Under the pieces are notes generated by a model that saw nothing but the letters and a program-made list of their open reading frames with translations, was not told the DNA's origin and ran no database searches. A stretch of 5,261 nt of DNA from JBLHGN01 sp047616325 (GTDB lineage Bacteria > Pseudomonadota > Gammaproteobacteria > Pseudomonadales > Cellvibrionaceae), in contig JBLHGN010000254.1 in the NCBI GenBank assembly GCA_047616325.1, positions 1 through 5,261 on the forward strand. Reading direction: 5' to 3'. A program made the translations under genes and the position numbers. Shown here in pieces: positions 4,658 to 5,261 of the stretch (the first letter of the stretch is position 1; each line of letters begins with the position of its first letter).

Positions 4658-5261
4658 AACACTACAAAATGTCCGACCAAGGAATAAAAACCGTTCTCAG
4701 AATTTTGAGCGCGTATTATTCCTTTCTCGAAATTGAGGACTACGCACCAATCAATCCAGTCAAGCGCATTAGGCAAAAGTCACGCTTCGTTAGAACCGTT
4801 GCCACGACAGACCCTATTCGCAGACTCAGCGAATTGCAGTGGGACTACGTCATCGAAACGGCGCAGATCTTGGCCGACAAAGACCACTTACATGAGCGAA
4901 CATTTTTTATTATGTCGGCATTATACGGCTTGTACCTTCGGGTTTCTGAGCTTGCCGACACAACCAGGTGGAACCCCATGATGAAACACTTTTTTCAAGA
5001 CGATGACGGAAATTGGTGGTTCAAAACTGTGGGAAAAGGCAACAAAGAACGTGATATTTCTGTGAGTAAAGATATGCTAAAGGCCCTTAAGCGATACCGA
5101 AAATCATTAGGGTTATCACCGCTTCCATCACCCGCAGACAGCGCCCCACTGATACCAAAACAAAAAGGAACCGGTGGTATCAGCAGTACCCGCCAGCTTC
5201 GGGCAATAGTACAAAAGTGTTTCGATGAATCTGCACGCCGTTTACAGCACGACGGTTTTGA
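4645..5261 (+). CDS. Tyrosine recombinase, catalytic half, running off the right edge
   Basis: The -1 frame is open from 4639 to the window end; the first ATG is at 4645. The 205 residues seen continue the same recombinase: a helical linker (IKTVLRILSAYYSFL, 14-28), NPVKRIRQKSRFVR, then PIRRLSELQWDYVIETA and ERTFFIMSALYGLYLRVSEL. In the last of these Arg99 is the box I catalytic arginine. TVGKGNKERDISVSKDML (128-145) is the beta-hairpin with the catalytic Lys. The C-terminal HxxR and nucleophilic Tyr would lie beyond 5261. Reading KFK (4631-4639), then slipping back one base to AAC GAT ATG CCG, joins the halves smoothly, so one A lost from the AAAA run at 4637-4640 explains the break. No ribosome binding site precedes 4645, so separate translation would depend on coupling to the upstream half, whose stop lies 10 bases further on. 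Family call is strong. Confidence 0.85.
   Translation, partial: MPSIKHYKMSDQGIKTVLRILSAYYSFLEIEDYAPINPVKRIRQKSRFVRTVATTDPIRRLSELQWDYVIETAQILADKDHLHERTFFIMSALYGLYLRVSELADTTRWNPMMKHFFQDDDGNWWFKTVGKGNKERDISVSKDMLKALKRYRKSLGLSPLPSPADSAPLIPKQKGTGGISSTRQLRAIVQKCFDESARRLQHDGF

Noticed and set aside
4733..4981. An 82-codon plus-strand open frame
   Set aside because: It is a shadow of the recombinase catalytic half, which has clear family motifs in the correct frame.
5073..5084. TATGCTAAAGGC repeated exactly from 4244-4255
   Set aside because: The second copy encodes a normal DMLKAL segment of the recombinase after its beta-hairpin, so the 12-base match is probably chance. It is recorded because the match touches the inverted repeat.

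Overview
The window is a mosaic of bacterial accessory DNA, probably from a proteobacterium. A gammaproteobacterial host is my guess, from the look of the recombinase and the inner-membrane protein families, and not something the sequence proves. Nearly every gene is cut, fused or frameshifted, so this looks like a rearrangement hot spot and not a tidy operon.

Left part, 1-2201, all on the minus strand, AT-rich. At the left edge lies one end of an IS6-family insertion sequence: the start of its transposase (65 down to 1) and its terminal inverted repeat (114-127). It is inserted into a small M50-type (HExxH) membrane protease gene, which therefore breaks off after about 81 native codons. Upstream of that gene are a complete polytopic membrane protein of 519 residues (413-1972, possibly a GT-C-like glycosyltransferase or flippase-type protein) and the last 64 codons of a polyprenyl-phosphate glycosyltransferase (GT2, GtrB/DPM1-like). 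Together these look like the remains of a surface-polysaccharide or lipid-glycosylation cluster transcribed leftwards.

Middle part, 2188-3598, minus strand. This is a two-gene dehydrogenase operon: a gluconate-2-dehydrogenase subunit 3-like protein carrying an extra N-terminal E-set/CBM48-like domain (2585-3598), followed 13 bases later by a GMC-family FAD oxidoreductase. The GMC gene is intact for only about 127 residues. It is then joined, out of frame, to the tail of the GT2 gene at a short stretch of shared sequence (about 2188-2201). The small subunit has thus lost its catalytic partner, at least here.

Right part, 3579-5261. A GC-rich small gene on the minus strand (3579-3977) resembles 'CHxDG' proteins of phages, plasmids and integrative elements. 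A 278-base divergent intergenic region (3978-4255) separates it from a plus-strand tyrosine recombinase. The recombinase starts 4 bases after a perfect 18-bp inverted repeat with a 6-base loop (4210-4251). Its reading frame is broken by a -1 shift near 4640, giving an N-terminal DNA-binding half and a catalytic half that carries box I Arg; the window ends before the HxxR and Tyr motifs. A 9-mer from the repeat arms (AGTATGCTA) occurs a third time just upstream of the small minus-strand gene. The repeat is either a recombination site or an operator.

The points most worth a second look are the recombinase with its inverted repeat, the GMC/GT2 fusion joint, and the IS6 insertion in the M50 gene.
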